From positions 1-5,433 of the forward strand of contig JAFCCZ010000063.1 in the NCBI GenBank assembly GCA_017609945.1: DNA of 5,433 bases, read 5' to 3'. A program made the translations under genes and the position numbers. Position 1 is the first letter of the stretch. Every line of letters begins with the position of its first letter. The stretch comes from Candidatus Iainarchaeum sp. Lineage in GTDB: Archaea > Iainarchaeota > Iainarchaeia > Iainarchaeales > GCA-2688035. The notes beneath the pieces were generated by a model. It was given only the letters and a program-made list of their open reading frames with translations, searched no databases and was not told the DNA's origin. Below, piece after piece: positions 5,237 to 5,433 of the stretch.

Positions 5237-5433
5237 ATGAAGGCAAAGGGCGGAACAATCTGGTTTTCCGGGCTGCATGGGTCTGGCAAAACCACCATAG
5301 CAAATGGCCTTGCTGAAAAGCTGAGGGCAAAGGGAGTAGAACTTGTTGTTCTCGACGGAGACGAGCTCAGGAAGGGAGTCTCATCAGATTTGGGCTACAC
5401 TCTTGAGGAACGGAACAAGCACATTAAGAGGGT
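5237..5433 (+). CDS. cysC: adenylylsulfate (APS) kinase-like protein, 5' part only
   Basis: The frame opens at ATG 5237 and runs off the right edge after 65 complete codons. It begins with a short lead (MKAKGGTIWFSG) into a P-loop, GLHGSGKTT (residues 12-20), followed by VVLDGDELRKGVSSDLGY (37-54) and LEERNKHIKRV (56-66). This is the standard order of APS kinase: Walker A, DGDxxR, DLGF and DRxENIRR. The enzyme phosphorylates adenylylsulfate with ATP to make PAPS, the donor for sulfotransferases and for PAPS reduction. Lys18, Asp40, Asp42, Arg45 and Arg59 are in place. Two differences from the usual motifs are Tyr54 for Phe and His62 for the Asn of ENIRR, a position near the APS nucleotide in known structures. 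The gene diverges from the NTase operon. About two thirds of the usual domain is missing, so activity and fusions cannot be judged. Confidence 0.85.
   Translation, partial: MKAKGGTIWFSGLHGSGKTTIANGLAEKLRAKGVELVVLDGDELRKGVSSDLGYTLEERNKHIKR

Noticed and set aside
1..5433. CRISPR arrays, tRNA or rRNA genes, insertion sequences, integrase or toxin-antitoxin modules.
   Set aside because: No regularly spaced repeats, no tRNA-like cloverleaf, no transposase motifs and no terminal inverted repeats were seen. The NTases are too long and have no HEPN-type partner to be a MNT/HEPN toxin-antitoxin pair.

Overview
The window looks like a gene-dense stretch of an archaeal genome. The signs are TATA-like boxes upstream of the divergent genes (clearest is TTTTATAA at 5133-5140, preceded by the BRE-like GGTAAT), short Shine-Dalgarno sites of the GGTGA/GGAG type, very small gene spacings, and a pair of proteins that resemble an archaeal family of predicted nucleotidyltransferases. 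By eye the base composition is moderate, with no strong skew. A small-genome lineage such as a DPANN archaeon would fit, but this is inference and no rRNA or marker gene is present to settle it.

Layout, left to right. At 1-59 a minus-strand gene probably begins and runs off the left edge; only 19 residues are visible. A 122-base divergent promoter region follows. A plus-strand gene (182-1420) encodes a cytosolic member of the alkaline phosphatase/sulfatase superfamily, with Ser in place of the formylglycine-forming Cys. It ends exactly where a convergent minus-strand operon ends (TAA at 1418-1420, opposite TAA at 1421-1423). That operon is read from 5089 down to 1421 and holds four genes with junctions of 0, +1 and -4 bases: two tandem paralogous nucleotidyltransferase-like proteins (NTase-B 3989-5089, NTase-A 2912-3988), a HIT-superfamily protein (2284-2910) and a PHP-domain phosphoesterase (1421-2287). 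A 147-base divergent promoter region (5090-5236) separates the operon from the 5' part of an adenylylsulfate-kinase-like gene (5237 to the right edge).

All four operon proteins belong to superfamilies that make or break phosphoester or nucleotidyl bonds. Two working models can be drawn. (1) A nucleotidylation writer/eraser set: the NTase pair transfers a nucleotide to a protein, RNA or small molecule, the HIT protein removes or transfers it, and the PHP enzyme degrades the product. (2) Nucleotide housekeeping linked to sulfate activation: an APS kinase and a sulfatase-superfamily enzyme flank the operon, and the HIT and PHP superfamilies contain APS-cleaving and pAp-removing members respectively. 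Neither is proved by sequence alone. The most notable details are the asymmetric NTase active sites (SDID in one copy, SDIN in the other), a HIT motif with Lys in place of the third His, a probable His-to-Glu change at a PHP metal ligand, and the Ser-x-Pro-x-Phe motif of the sulfatase homologue.
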